Shown here piece by piece: positions 16,801-25,281 of a stretch of 64,000 nucleotides of DNA. Position numbers and translations under genes: made by a program. The notes beneath the pieces were generated by a model, which did no database searches, was not told the origin of the DNA, and was given only the letters and a program-made list of their open reading frames with translations. The stretch is from an uncultured Anaeroplasma sp. (GTDB lineage: Bacteria > Bacillota_I > Bacilli_A > Acholeplasmatales > Anaeroplasmataceae). Location: the NCBI GenBank assembly GCA_945919465.1, contig CAMEJG010000001.1, positions 1-64,000 of the forward strand, read 5' to 3'. Positions within the stretch are counted from its first letter, which is position 1, and each line of letters opens with the position of its first letter.

Positions 16801-18350
16801 CCAAGCTTTTTACTATCCTTATAAATCATACCAACATCAAATTTAGCATTATGAGCTACTAAAATACTACCCTTACAGAATTCGAAAAATTTAGGTAAAA
16901 CAATATCAATAGTATCACTTTCTCTAACCATCTCATCAGTAATAGAGGTAATACTAGTAATCTTTTCTGGAATATGTCTTTTAGGATTAACAAATGTTTC
17001 AAAGCTTGATATAATACTTCCTCTATAAACCTTAACTGCTGCAATTTCAATTATATCATCATATGTTTGAGATAAACCTGTAGTTTCAATATCAAAAACA
17101 ATATAACTAGCATCACGTAAAGGAATATCTCTTTCATCAAAGGTAATAAAATATTTAGAATCATCAATAAATGCTAATTCAGCCCCATATATAGGCTTAA
17201 AATCTGGAAATTTATCTAAACAATGAGCTATTTCAGGTACATCATGCATACCATTATGATCAGTAAATGCCATAGACTTCCAGCCCCATTTACTTACCAT
17301 TTTGATGTAATCTGAACCCTCAGACAAACCATCTAATGCACTCATCTTAGTATGGCAATGAAGCTCAACTCTCTTTACAGGTGCATCATCCATAGCTACC
17401 TCTTCTTTTTTAGTACCAATCATTTCAATACTAGTAGCCTTAAGTACTACATCCTTAGCAAAATTATCATATTCAGCAGAACCAGTAATTCTTAAAATAG
17501 TTCCATTTTTCACTTCATTTTCTATCAAGCTTTTTTCTGCTTCTCCATTAACCCATCTATTAACGACAATAGAATCAGTTTCATCAGTAACCTTTAATGT
17601 AATAAGTACTGATTTTCTATTAGGAAATGTTTTAACTTCCATACCAAAAACATATGCCTCAATTAAAAATACTGCAGGACCATTTGTATATTGATATTCC
17701 TGAATTCCCTCATAAGTAGTTGGAATCTCTTTTATTGATGATACATTTTTTATTACTTCTTTAGTATATTTTTTCTTTTCTTGATTCATTTTTTTATTGA
17801 AATTTTGTGCTGCCTTAGCTTCTTCATTTTGCTTATTTAGTTCATTTTGAATTTGATTATCAAGGGCAGCAATTTGAGCCTGTACAGATTTCGATTCATC
17901 CTCTTCAATAAAAATATTAATCTCTAATCCGTATTTAGCAAATTCATTTTTTATAGGTAAGCATAAATTCTCAAGTCCTAGCGCATCATATGCTACTAAA
18001 AAGGTAATATTATTTCCCTCAATTTGAGCATCATTAATATTTAGTGCCTTAAACCTAGCTGAAGCTTGAGATAATATATTTAATATTTCTGATAAATATT
18101 CTTTTAATTCATCAACACTTAATTCCTCATCCTGATATCCAATTTTGATATTAACCTCTAAACCTAAATTACTAACAACTTCAAGAGCTTTACTTTTCAA
18201 GCTGTTATAAACATTTAAAGGAATAGCTTTTTTTAAAACAAAGGATATATCAAGCTTTTTACTAATCTTTCTTAATATAGCTTCTTCTAAACTAATATCA
18301 TTATCAGGTGGAATTATATTACTTTTTTTAATTTCATCTAATAAATTCAT
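13869..18350 (-). CDS. polC: DNA polymerase III PolC-type alpha subunit
   Basis: The replicative polymerase of low-GC Gram-positives, with built-in proofreading. The 1493 residues show, in order: an N-terminal domain, a charged linker (150-200), an OB fold (about 225-310), the PHP domain start HCHTKMSALDG (331-341), the DEDDh exonuclease inserted in PHP (FDIETTGL at about 419 to HHHRAIDDTRVT), the rest of PHP, the polymerase catalytic motif PDIDLNFSGEYQ, a zinc-binding cluster (CKKCKFHSF and CPVCH), the GVKRSTGQHPGG region and a helix-hairpin-helix near the C-terminus. Length and domain order are those of PolC. It follows a DUF1189-like gene after 10 bases. AAAGGTAATTTT precedes the ATG. Confidence 0.98.
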   Translation of the reverse strand: MNLLDEIKKSNIIPPDNDISLEEAILRKISKKLDISFVLKKAIPLNVYNSLKSKALEVVSNLGLEVNIKIGYQDEELSVDELKEYLSEILNILSQASARFKALNINDAQIEGNNITFLVAYDALGLENLCLPIKNEFAKYGLEINIFIEEDESKSVQAQIAALDNQIQNELNKQNEEAKAAQNFNKKMNQEKKKYTKEVIKNVSSIKEIPTTYEGIQEYQYTNGPAVFLIEAYVFGMEVKTFPNRKSVLITLKVTDETDSIVVNRWVNGEAEKSLIENEVKNGTILRITGSAEYDNFAKDVVLKATSIEMIGTKKEEVAMDDAPVKRVELHCHTKMSALDGLSEGSDYIKMVSKWGWKSMAFTDHNGMHDVPEIAHCLDKFPDFKPIYGAELAFIDDSKYFITFDERDIPLRDASYIVFDIETTGLSQTYDDIIEIAAVKVYRGSIISSFETFVNPKRHIPEKITSITSITDEMVRESDTIDIVLPKFFEFCKGSILVAHNAKFDVGMIYKDSKKLGLNQEMLPVIDTLNLFRAGYYDEVKTFNLKSLSKYFKVKQEHHHRAIDDTRVTALCFISMLNDLYNKNIYNYKDINSLIDPNVFYRYLIPPHINLLAKNGVGYKNLFKIVSDSLTNHFYSGNARALKSIIDKNREGILIGSGCVNGNVFELALNRSDDELKEEMGYYDYIEVQPPTCYRQLFDDMPDGEERIKEIIIKIINTAKEMGKIVVATSDCHYTRPNLKKYRDILIASPQIGGGTHPLERYNVAPDMHLRTTQEMLDEFDFIDKDLAYEIVVTNTNLIADSIEYVKAFKTGKEDMYTPRDDEFKNNFLHIDSIEAETRRIVNETKLNLYGENAHPIVTNRLDHELNCIISNGYASIYYICHLMVKKSLDDGYLVGSRGSVGSSLVATMMNISEINPLAPHYRCKKCKFHSFKMRDDEIEKYGLLDIEKDLQPILRSVDSGYDLPDMECPVCHEMMAKDGHDIPFETFLGFNGDKTPDIDLNFSGEYQAEAHEYVRTVFGPENAFRAGTVGTIAEKNAFGYVRGYCERKNINLRNCEMERLATYLVGVKRSTGQHPGGIVVVPHYVDIYDVTPVQYPADNIENNWRTTHFDYHSFEANLLKFDILGHDDPTLIKYFMDYVHLHQENFPFENPQDIPIDDKNLYRLFYDPTVIGVTPEALGSKVASYAVPELGTNFVQKMLVETLPKTFAQLVKISGLSHGTNVWNTNAQELVNGNTEYGKIEFKDIIGCRDDIMVDLMRMGLDPLKSFKIMEFVRKNKKVKDPSTWVEYQQYMKDKGVPEWYIWSCDKIEYMFPKAHATAYCMMSLRIAWFKVYSPALFYSAWFSKRAKAYHVQSFLGGPIAIKSMIEELSNKKGGTAKDDDLLTALQVALEMTLRGIKFLPISIEKSSATIFEVEDGNLRMPFTALDGLGESVACDIVSKRNEKPFTSKDDISHRTRINQTQFEELDIMHSFGSLPEHDPIKEEGLFALDDF

Positions 18351-18360
18351 AAAATTACCT

Positions 18361-19131
18361 TTACTTTCCTACTCTAATAATATGCCTAAACGTAATTCTA
18401 CAGTAAATAAATGGCATCAATAGGGCAACAAATTGCAAATAATAAAAATTAAATGCTTCCGAAAAAAATAATAAAACATAAAATATAGGCAGATTATAAC
18501 AGCATAGCTTCCATCTTACATTCATCTTAATACCTGGATTAATAAAATATGAATATAATATTAACAATAAAAATATTCCTATAGTATATAATGATAAAAT
18601 ACCTAATGTAGATATAAAGGTATTTATTCTTAAGCTATTATTTAAATATTCTAATGATGAATAAATCAAATCAGAAAAAATTACTTTGTCTTTAACAACA
18701 CCATCTTGAATATTTTTTATACTAAATTCACCATCAAATTTAGAAAATGAATAGCTACCAATAGATTCTCTTTGATAAAAAACATCAACTCTATCTTCAA
18801 AAAAATTAAACATTAACCCATTATTATATTTCAAATCATCAACTAAAAAACCAATACTAATATCTGAATTTTCAGACTTAATAGGATCACCTGTAAGCTT
18901 GTTATCTTTATATATTAAATTACTTTCATCCTCAATATTAGCTACTACAGACATAACCTGATTACATAGAGTTCTATCAAAATATGTTGAGTTTATGGCG
19001 ATCATACCCTCAACAAATAATAATAACATAAAAAAACCTAACACAAGAGAAATAGGCTGCCATACTTTATCTTTAAAGCATAATGCTATTTTTGATGGAT
19101 GAACTAAAGAATTAACTATTCTTTCAAACAT
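18361..19131 (-). CDS. DUF1189-like membrane protein, upstream of polC
   Basis: A 256-residue protein. It begins with the pattern LVHPSKIALCFKDKVWQPIS followed by a membrane helix, an extracytoplasmic region of about 120 residues and three or four membrane helices near the C-terminus, the layout of DUF1189 proteins. The function is unknown. The ATG at 19131 is chosen because CGAGGATG lies upstream; the ATG at 19149 has no site. The stop is 10 bases before polC, so the two form an operon, with a TATAAT box about 35 bases upstream of the start. Confidence 0.7.
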   Translation of the reverse strand: MFERIVNSLVHPSKIALCFKDKVWQPISLVLGFFMLLLFVEGMIAINSTYFDRTLCNQVMSVVANIEDESNLIYKDNKLTGDPIKSENSDISIGFLVDDLKYNNGLMFNFFEDRVDVFYQRESIGSYSFSKFDGEFSIKNIQDGVVKDKVIFSDLIYSSLEYLNNSLRINTFISTLGILSLYTIGIFLLLILYSYFINPGIKMNVRWKLCCYNLPIFYVLLFFSEAFNFYYLQFVALLMPFIYCRITFRHIIRVGK

Positions 19132-19228
19132 AACTACACATCCTCGCATAAAATATTACTAGGTTATTATACCAAAAAATAATTATTTTTAATAGTATTT
19201 CATTTTATATAAAAACTTTTTTTAAAAA

Positions 19229-19257
19229 TTGTATTAATAATTAAAAAAAGTTATAAT
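19229..19257 (+). promoter_or_regulatory. Promoter of the radical SAM gene
   Basis: TTGTAT (19229-19234) and TATAAT (19252-19257) are separated by 17 bases, 20 bases before the start codon. Confidence 0.7.
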
Positions 19258-19276
19258 AATTATTGAGGTAGCAAAA

Positions 19277-20227
19277 ATGAATTTTTTTACAAAGGATAAA
19301 CCCTATAATACATTAAATCAATATTATAAAGAAAAATATCATAAAAAAGTAGCCAAAATAGCATTAAATGCTAATTTTACATGTCCAAACAAGGATGGAA
19401 AAAAAGGCTATGGTGGTTGTAGCTACTGTACACCACTAGGTAGCGGAGACTATGCTGGTAATATTAATCATTCCCTTGAACAACAATATAAAGAAATAAA
19501 AGAGATAATGAATAAAAAATGGCCAGATGCTTTATATATTCCTTACTTTCAAGCTAATTCAAATACCTATGCTAGTGTCGAGGTCTTAAAAAATACTTAT
19601 GAACCAATATTAAATTTAGATAAAGATATTATTGGAATTAGTATTGCTACTAGAGCGGATTGTCTACCTGATGATGTAATTAACTATTTAAATGAACTAA
19701 ATAAGAAATACCCTGTTCAAATAGAATTAGGACTTCAAACCTCAAATGAAAAAACTGGAATAAGAATAAATAGATTATCAACAAATCAAGAATTTATTTC
19801 CTCTGTCAAAAAGCTAAGAGAAAACAATATCGAGGTTGTAGCTCATATAATAAATGGTCTTCCAGGTGAAACTGAGGAAGATATGCTAAATACTATCGAT
19901 TTTATAAATAGCTTAGATATTCAAGGAATAAAAATCCATTCATTATTATTATTAAATAATACTAAGCTATATGAGGAATATCAAAATAATCCTTTTCATA
20001 TTTTAACTATTGAAGAATATGTAGATATTACAGTAAAACAAATAAGAAGATTAAAAGATACGATAATTATTCATAGACTAGCAGCTGATGGAGTAATTGA
20101 TAATTTAGTAGCCCCTAGCTGGAGTATTCGTAAGCTTGTAGTTATGAATGAAATAGATAAAAAAATGAGGGAAACAAAAGCCTATCAAGGTATAGATTAT
20201 ATACCTAATCAGGCCACCCCTCATTAA
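19277..20227 (+). CDS. TIGR01212-family radical SAM protein (YtqA/YhcC-like)
   Basis: A 316-residue protein with the iron-sulfur cluster motif CPNKDGKKGYGGCSYC (residues about 38-53), in which the three cysteines bind the [4Fe-4S] cluster. It continues with the family signatures IGISIATRADCLPD, IELGLQT and HIINGLPGETEEDM. Members resemble the Elp3-like fold; the reaction is not established for bacteria. The start is supported by TGAGGT. It converges with and overlaps the LeuRS-like gene by 23 bases on the opposite strand. Confidence 0.9.
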   Translation: MNFFTKDKPYNTLNQYYKEKYHKKVAKIALNANFTCPNKDGKKGYGGCSYCTPLGSGDYAGNINHSLEQQYKEIKEIMNKKWPDALYIPYFQANSNTYASVEVLKNTYEPILNLDKDIIGISIATRADCLPDDVINYLNELNKKYPVQIELGLQTSNEKTGIRINRLSTNQEFISSVKKLRENNIEVVAHIINGLPGETEEDMLNTIDFINSLDIQGIKIHSLLLLNNTKLYEEYQNNPFHILTIEEYVDITVKQIRRLKDTIIIHRLAADGVIDNLVAPSWSIRKLVVMNEIDKKMRETKAYQGIDYIPNQATPH

Positions 20228-22214
20228 TTATAGAATATCTATTATTGAATAATGATAAATAAATATTATCAGCCAAATATGGCATAACTGGATATACAAT
20301 TGACAAATATTTCAATATTTGTCTTTTTGTTGCAGGAAATACCATATATTTATTACTAAATTCATAAACTTCCTTACAGTATAAATATATTTCTCTATTT
20401 TTTAAATATTCACTAGTTCTTTTTATAAAATTATCTAGTTCATAATCTAAGCTAGGATTAATATCAACAATCTTATTAATAAGAGAATTATTAATTGATT
20501 TAATAAATAAATCATAGCTTTCTAGCTTTTCCTTATCAAATATAAAATTATCATCAAATTCCTCACTCATAAAATATAATCTAATTGAATCAGGAGAATA
20601 TTCCTGTAATAACAATTTTAAATCAATTAAATTATTATTTTTTCTACATAATTCTTTATGATTATTATCAACTGTTTTACCAATAATAAATATCTTATTA
20701 TATAAGCTAGGAATATCATAATCAAATTCTCTTTTTAAAATATTATATAATACTAAAGGCATAAATAAGTCTTTAATAATGTTCTCTTCTCTTATTGCGT
20801 TTACATTATATGGTAACCATTTTTTTAATTCTTCTTTAGTATTATTAGAAAAAATTTTTTCATTTACAGCTATTTCATCGTACAAAATAGATATTATTGG
20901 ATAGCTTCCGATAGAAAATAAATTATTAATAGTTCCCTCAATATTAACTCCTGGAATATCTACCCCATCCTTTAATACAGGTCTAAACTGCTTAGAAAAT
21001 TTATAAGGTAAATAATCTTCTAAAGAATATATTTTTTCATCTTCATCCTTTAAAAAAGGAAATAAAGCTCCAAAAGTATCATTTGATGAAATCAATATTT
21101 TTTTTAATTCATAATCATAAACAATATCTCCAATACCCTCAGATGAAAATACCTCTTCAATTTTATTTCTTGCAGCAGCTAATGATAATCCATTTAAAAA
21201 ATCAGAATTAATTAATAAACCATTTTCTAATATTTTTATATAATTAATATCTAATTCTTTACAAATACTCTCATCATCCAAATCTAAATCTGGAATACCT
21301 AAGTGAATACCACTTGAATAGATATTAGATATAAATATAGGAATATTATCCATTGTAAGAGGATTTTTAGCATAAATCCCTGAAAAAAATGAATCTATAT
21401 TTCCTTCAAAAAAAGAGATTAATGATGAATATTCATTAATATCAATTAAATTATTTAAATCAATATTATCATCTAAATAATCAGGATTAATCAAAATAAA
21501 GCTAATACCAGATAAATATTCTGGTTCATCTATTACAATAGGAAGAAGCTTATTATTACTTAAACATATATCAAGACTCATTTTTTTATTAGGTAACAAA
21601 TAATTAATTAATTGCTTCTTTATATCCTCTTTAATACTTAATCTATTTATATCAGAAATAAGCTCAGGAATAATTAATTCAATATCTAAATAAAATACTT
21701 TTTTATTAATAATAGGTAATTTTTTATCAGGAGTAGTTAGTAGATCATAAATCTTATTTCTATTTTCATCATAAAACACCTGCATATTATCATATTTTAT
21801 ATACCCCTTATCATATAACTCAATAAAAAATAATTGTAAATTAGATAAATATTCATCATGTCTTAAATCAATACGTTTATTCTTATTAACTCCAATACCT
21901 AAATATAACATTTCATCAAATAAAGTATCAGATAATTCATCTGATATTTTATTTTGTTGTTTTTTATTTTCTAAGAATGCTTTATTACATAATGAATCAA
22001 CTCCAACAGGAAATAATACATTCTTATTATTGAGTCTTTCATATCTTGAAATAATATCAGTTATAATTATTTCTCTAATTCTTAAATCCTGAAATCCATA
22101 AATATCCGCTCTTGGAATTGAGGAAATGAAGCTTATTTTATCCTTTAGGCAATCATTCTCAATTAAAAAGCATTTATCATTTTGCCATTTATTATACATT
22201 TTATAATAGTCCAT
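20205..22214 (-). CDS. Leucyl-tRNA synthetase-like protein lacking catalytic motifs
   Basis: A 669-residue intact frame that follows leucyl-tRNA synthetase along its whole length. The N-terminal block TDIISRYERLNNKNVLFPVG (52-71) matches the Rossmann region after HIGH. The middle keeps editing-domain-like features (GIPDLDLDDESICKELDI, GLLINSDFLNGLS), then KKWLPYNV, SPDSIRLYFM (540-549) and the anticodon-binding end (YPVMPYLADNIYLSLF, ending WPD). The HIGH site is replaced (YGFQDL near 39-44) and the KMSKS site is replaced (GKTVDNNHKELC, 512-523). About 130 residues of the usual length, including the C-terminal domain, are missing. It should not charge tRNA-Leu. GGAGGTGATGAA precedes the ATG. 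It lies directly after acpP, separated by a terminator hairpin. Confidence 0.85.
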   Translation of the reverse strand: MDYYKMYNKWQNDKCFLIENDCLKDKISFISSIPRADIYGFQDLRIREIIITDIISRYERLNNKNVLFPVGVDSLCNKAFLENKKQQNKISDELSDTLFDEMLYLGIGVNKNKRIDLRHDEYLSNLQLFFIELYDKGYIKYDNMQVFYDENRNKIYDLLTTPDKKLPIINKKVFYLDIELIIPELISDINRLSIKEDIKKQLINYLLPNKKMSLDICLSNNKLLPIVIDEPEYLSGISFILINPDYLDDNIDLNNLIDINEYSSLISFFEGNIDSFFSGIYAKNPLTMDNIPIFISNIYSSGIHLGIPDLDLDDESICKELDINYIKILENGLLINSDFLNGLSLAAARNKIEEVFSSEGIGDIVYDYELKKILISSNDTFGALFPFLKDEDEKIYSLEDYLPYKFSKQFRPVLKDGVDIPGVNIEGTINNLFSIGSYPIISILYDEIAVNEKIFSNNTKEELKKWLPYNVNAIREENIIKDLFMPLVLYNILKREFDYDIPSLYNKIFIIGKTVDNNHKELCRKNNNLIDLKLLLQEYSPDSIRLYFMSEEFDDNFIFDKEKLESYDLFIKSINNSLINKIVDINPSLDYELDNFIKRTSEYLKNREIYLYCKEVYEFSNKYMVFPATKRQILKYLSIVYPVMPYLADNIYLSLFNNRYSIINEGWPD

Positions 22215-22230
22215 TTCATCACCTCCAAAA

Positions 22231-22253
22231 TAAAAAGGGCTATAGCCCCTTTT
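22231..22253 (-). terminator. Terminator/attenuator between acpP and the LeuRS-like gene
   Basis: A 7-8 bp GC-rich stem (aagggc 22235-22240 with gcccctt from 22245) around the loop tata, followed by T5 on the minus strand. No separate promoter is visible in the 44 bases before the next gene, so the LeuRS-like gene may depend on read-through. Confidence 0.8.
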
Positions 22254-22258
22254 AATTA

Positions 22259-22492
22259 CTACTTTATAGATGCTTCTATTAATTCAACGATTGTACCAAC
22301 AGTGGCATTATCTTGAATCTTATCAACATCAATTTCAATTCCAAACTCGTCTTCTAAATCCATAATAACCTGTACAGCATCAATACTATCTGCATGTAAA
22401 TCATTTTTAAGATTTGTATCTAGAGTAATTTTATCAGGATCAACTGAAAGATTATTTACAATAGCTGATTTTACCTTTTCAAAAACTGACAT
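22259..22492 (-). CDS. acpP: Acyl carrier protein
   Basis: A 77-residue acidic protein carrying the phosphopantetheine attachment site DLHADSIDAVQ (Ser in DSI); the canonical form is DSLD, here DSID. It carries growing acyl chains in fatty acid synthesis. The start at 22492 is fixed by AAGGAGG seven bases upstream; the longer frame to 22516 starts before this site. It has its own promoter and terminator. No fab or plsX genes are adjacent, which is unusual; its neighbours are the LeuRS-like gene and the thr operon. Confidence 0.95.
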   Translation of the reverse strand: MSVFEKVKSAIVNNLSVDPDKITLDTNLKNDLHADSIDAVQVIMDLEDEFGIEIDVDKIQDNATVGTIVELIEASIK

Positions 22493-22515
22493 AATAAAGC
22501 CTCCTTGCCAAAACA

Positions 22516-22544
22516 ATTATATCAAATATTGAAATATTTGTAAA
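22516..22544 (-). promoter_or_regulatory. Promoter of acpP
   Basis: On the minus strand, TTTACA (22539-22544) and TATAAT (22516-22521) are spaced by 17 bases, immediately after the thr-pheB operon. Confidence 0.75.
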
Positions 22545-22554
22545 TATAAATAGA

Positions 22555-22962
22555 TTATTCACTCAATTCAAAACTCTTAATATTTTTAAAATTATAAATA
22601 ATATTTAATATACTATCTTTATCAGTTTTTAGAGTTAATGATAAATATATAATATTATTAATTGGAGAATCTTGAGTTATTTTTATAATTTCTATATTAT
22701 TATTAGCTATTTCATTTAACAAATTTATTATTATATTTTTTTCATAATAAAGGCTAATAGAAATATAAATATAATTATCTATTTCATCATCATATAAAGA
22801 TACATATTTATTATATTTATAAAATGTAGACCTAGATAAACTGCATTTTTTACAAGCGTCTGTAACACTCATACCTCTACTAATTAAATTTTTTATTTCA
22901 ATAACCTTTTCAAAATATTCAGGCAAGGCCTTCTTATTTATTAAATAATAATCATTACTCAT
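22555..22962 (-). CDS. pheB: ACT-domain protein, PheB/UPF0735 family
   Basis: A 135-residue protein. The N-terminus YYLINKKALPEYFEKVIEIK and the pattern ISRGMSVTDACKKCSLSRST followed by FYKYNKYV match UPF0735 (B. subtilis PheB), a small helix-turn-helix-like region followed by an ACT domain (about 65-130) that would bind an amino acid. In Bacillus it lies before pheA or in the thr operon; here it overlaps thrB by 8 bases and ends the thrC-thrB-pheB operon. Probably an amino-acid-sensing regulatory protein. GGAG precedes the ATG. Confidence 0.88.
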   Translation of the reverse strand: MSNDYYLINKKALPEYFEKVIEIKNLISRGMSVTDACKKCSLSRSTFYKYNKYVSLYDDEIDNYIYISISLYYEKNIIINLLNEIANNNIEIIKITQDSPINNIIYLSLTLKTDKDSILNIIYNFKNIKSFELSE

Positions 22963-23812
22963 AATATATTTTTACTCCATCATCTATTTCTACCTTTCTA
23001 ACTTCATTATTGAACACCTTTAGCTTATCAATAATATCATAAGAATCAGAAATAACAAGCATAGTAGATCCACTTCCAGAAATAGCTAAAATAGAATTAT
23101 TATTATCACATACATTTTTTATTTCATAATAATTAGGAATAAGCTTACATCTATATGGTTCATGAATTCTATCAAAAAATAAATTTCTTAATAAATTTAA
23201 ATCTCCACTTTCTAAAGCTCTTGGAATATTAATAATTCTAGATAAATTATTGACACAATCATTAATAGAATATTCTTTTGGCAAAACATTTCTTGCTTCA
23301 TGAGTAGAAATAGTCTTATTAGGAATAATAACCATAAATTTTAAATTAGGATTAATTTTATAAATATTATGATAATAAAGATCATTCATTTTATAACAGG
23401 TTGTAAAACTACCATATATTGCAGGAGCTACATTATCTGGATGTCCTTCTATTTGAGCTGATAAATTTAAGCATTTCTCCTTGGATAATGGTTTATTTAA
23501 AACTTCATTTGCCGCTAATACACCCGCAACAATTAAAGAAGATGAAGAACCTAATCCTCGAGATATTGGAATACCTTCTTTAATAGACATCTTAACCGGA
23601 ACGATTTCTTTATTTAAATATTTAAATACATATTCATATGCTTGATATAATAAATTTGTTTTTTTAGATTTATATTTATCTAAAAATCCAACAAATTCAA
23701 ATTCACTAGATTTTTCAAAGGTAAATTCATTATAAATATTTACTGCAATTCCACAAACATCAAAGCCAACACAAAAATTCGCACTAGTCGCACTTACCTT
23801 GATTCGAAGCAT
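22955..23812 (-). CDS. thrB: Homoserine kinase
   Basis: Phosphorylates L-homoserine to O-phosphohomoserine, the substrate of threonine synthase. The 285 residues contain the N-terminal SATSANFCVGFDVCGIAV motif and the GHMP ATP-binding loop PISRGLGSSSS (about 87-97), the EGHPDNVAPAIYG segment and the C-terminal AISGSGSTMLV motif. The length is slightly short for the family. It overlaps thrC by 19 bases and pheB by 8; GAGGATG lies upstream. Second gene of the operon. Confidence 0.97.
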   Translation of the reverse strand: MLRIKVSATSANFCVGFDVCGIAVNIYNEFTFEKSSEFEFVGFLDKYKSKKTNLLYQAYEYVFKYLNKEIVPVKMSIKEGIPISRGLGSSSSLIVAGVLAANEVLNKPLSKEKCLNLSAQIEGHPDNVAPAIYGSFTTCYKMNDLYYHNIYKINPNLKFMVIIPNKTISTHEARNVLPKEYSINDCVNNLSRIINIPRALESGDLNLLRNLFFDRIHEPYRCKLIPNYYEIKNVCDNNNSILAISGSGSTMLVISDSYDIIDKLKVFNNEVRKVEIDDGVKIYYE

Positions 23813-25218
23813 TTTATCACATCCTCAAGCTTATTATTAACCTCATTTAAAGCCAATACTTCTCTTTTAATTTCAGGATAATTTAATACCTTAGGAATAT
23901 CCATATTAATAGTTTCTTTTAATATTTTTATTCCTAATAAGCTATCATTACATTTAATATCTAAAGCCTCAAGTACAGTATTAGGAAATTTAAATGGAGA
24001 TGCAGTAGAAAGAACTACTGTTTTATTATTGTCAGAAGAATTTTTAATATATTCTAAATATGCTCCATAGGCTACTGCAGTATGAGGATCTATACAATAA
24101 TTATATTTATGATAAACTTCTTTAATAATATTTAAAGTTTCTTTTTCATCAATTGAATATCCATAAAAATAATCATAAGGATTATTAAATTCATATTCTC
24201 CATTATTAGCTAATAATTCCATTTTATTTTTAACTAAGGAGGTATTTTCATTTAATCCATAATAAATAAATCTTTCAAAATTAGAAGAAATAATTATATC
24301 CATTGATGGAGAATTAGTCTTATAGAATTCTCTATTTTTATTATATTTATTTGTATTAAAATAATCAGTTAATACATTATTCTTATTTGATGCACAAATA
24401 AGATTATTAATAGGTAATCCCATCATTTTAGCATAAAAGCCTGCAAAGATATTACCAAAATTACCTGTAGGTACTACAAAATTAATTTTTTCATTTTCTT
24501 TTATTTTATTTTCCTTTAATAAACTAATATAAGAATAAAAATAATATACAATTTGTGGTGCAAGTCTTGCGATATTTATTGAATTAGCACTAGATAAATT
24601 TAAATCTTTATGTTCTAAAAAGAATTTTTTTACCATAGACTGACAATCATCAAAATTACCTTCAACTGCATACATAACCGCATTATCAGCTCTAAATGAA
24701 CACATCTGAGCTTCCTGAACAGGAGACACTCCACCATTAGGATATAATACTGCAATAGAGATACCCTCTACATTTTTAAAACCATTTAATGCAGCACCTC
24801 CAGTATCTCCAGAAGTAGCAGTTAAAATAGTTATATTTTTATCATAACCAAGCTTCTTTTTAGATAACTTCATTAATCTAGGAAGTACTACTAAAGCTAA
24901 ATCCTTAAATGCTAAGGTAGGTCCATGAAATAGCTCTAAAAAATAAGAATTATCACATTCCTTTAAATTAACTACATTTTCAATATCAAATGAACTATAG
25001 GCGTCTTCTATTTCAATTAAGAGTTCATCAATACTAAATTCAGGAAATAGCTTATTTAATATTTTTGAAGCCATTAATGCATAAGAATCATCTAATAAAT
25101 CATGATAATCTATTTTAGGAATATTATCTATAACATATAAACCACCATCAGAAGCTAATCCATTTAAAATTGCCTCAGGTGATGATACTAATTTATTTCC
25201 TCTAGTGCTATGAAACAT
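23794..25218 (-). CDS. thrC: Threonine synthase
   Basis: A PLP enzyme converting O-phosphohomoserine to threonine. The 474-residue length and the N-terminal pattern FHSTRG followed by GLASDGGLYV are those of the long (yeast/E. coli-like) class. The PLP lysine lies in HGPTLAFKDLAL (near residue 107), and TATSGDTGGAALNG and VPTGNFGNIFAGFYA bind cofactor. The start at ATG 25218 is fixed by GGAGGTTAGTATT; the longer frame begins at a TTG inside the ribosome binding site. First gene of thrC-thrB-pheB. No homoserine dehydrogenase is in the window. Confidence 0.97.
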   Translation of the reverse strand: MFHSTRGNKLVSSPEAILNGLASDGGLYVIDNIPKIDYHDLLDDSYALMASKILNKLFPEFSIDELLIEIEDAYSSFDIENVVNLKECDNSYFLELFHGPTLAFKDLALVVLPRLMKLSKKKLGYDKNITILTATSGDTGGAALNGFKNVEGISIAVLYPNGGVSPVQEAQMCSFRADNAVMYAVEGNFDDCQSMVKKFFLEHKDLNLSSANSINIARLAPQIVYYFYSYISLLKENKIKENEKINFVVPTGNFGNIFAGFYAKMMGLPINNLICASNKNNVLTDYFNTNKYNKNREFYKTNSPSMDIIISSNFERFIYYGLNENTSLVKNKMELLANNGEYEFNNPYDYFYGYSIDEKETLNIIKEVYHKYNYCIDPHTAVAYGAYLEYIKNSSDNNKTVVLSTASPFKFPNTVLEALDIKCNDSLLGIKILKETINMDIPKVLNYPEIKREVLALNEVNNKLEDVIKCFESR

Positions 25219-25249
25219 AATACTAACCTCCAAAATACTAATTTATACT

Positions 25250-25278
25250 ATTATATTATGTTTTATTATTATAAACAA
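25250..25278 (-). promoter_or_regulatory. Promoter of the thrC operon
   Basis: TTGTTT (25273-25278) and TATAAT (25250-25255) on the minus strand are spaced by 17 bases. The leader to thrC is only about 25 bases, too short for a T-box or attenuator. Confidence 0.7.
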
Positions 25279-25281
25279 GCA

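Noticed and set aside
25219..25281. T-box or threonine attenuator before thrC
   Set aside because: The leader is about 25 bases long, and no specifier loop or terminator is visible.
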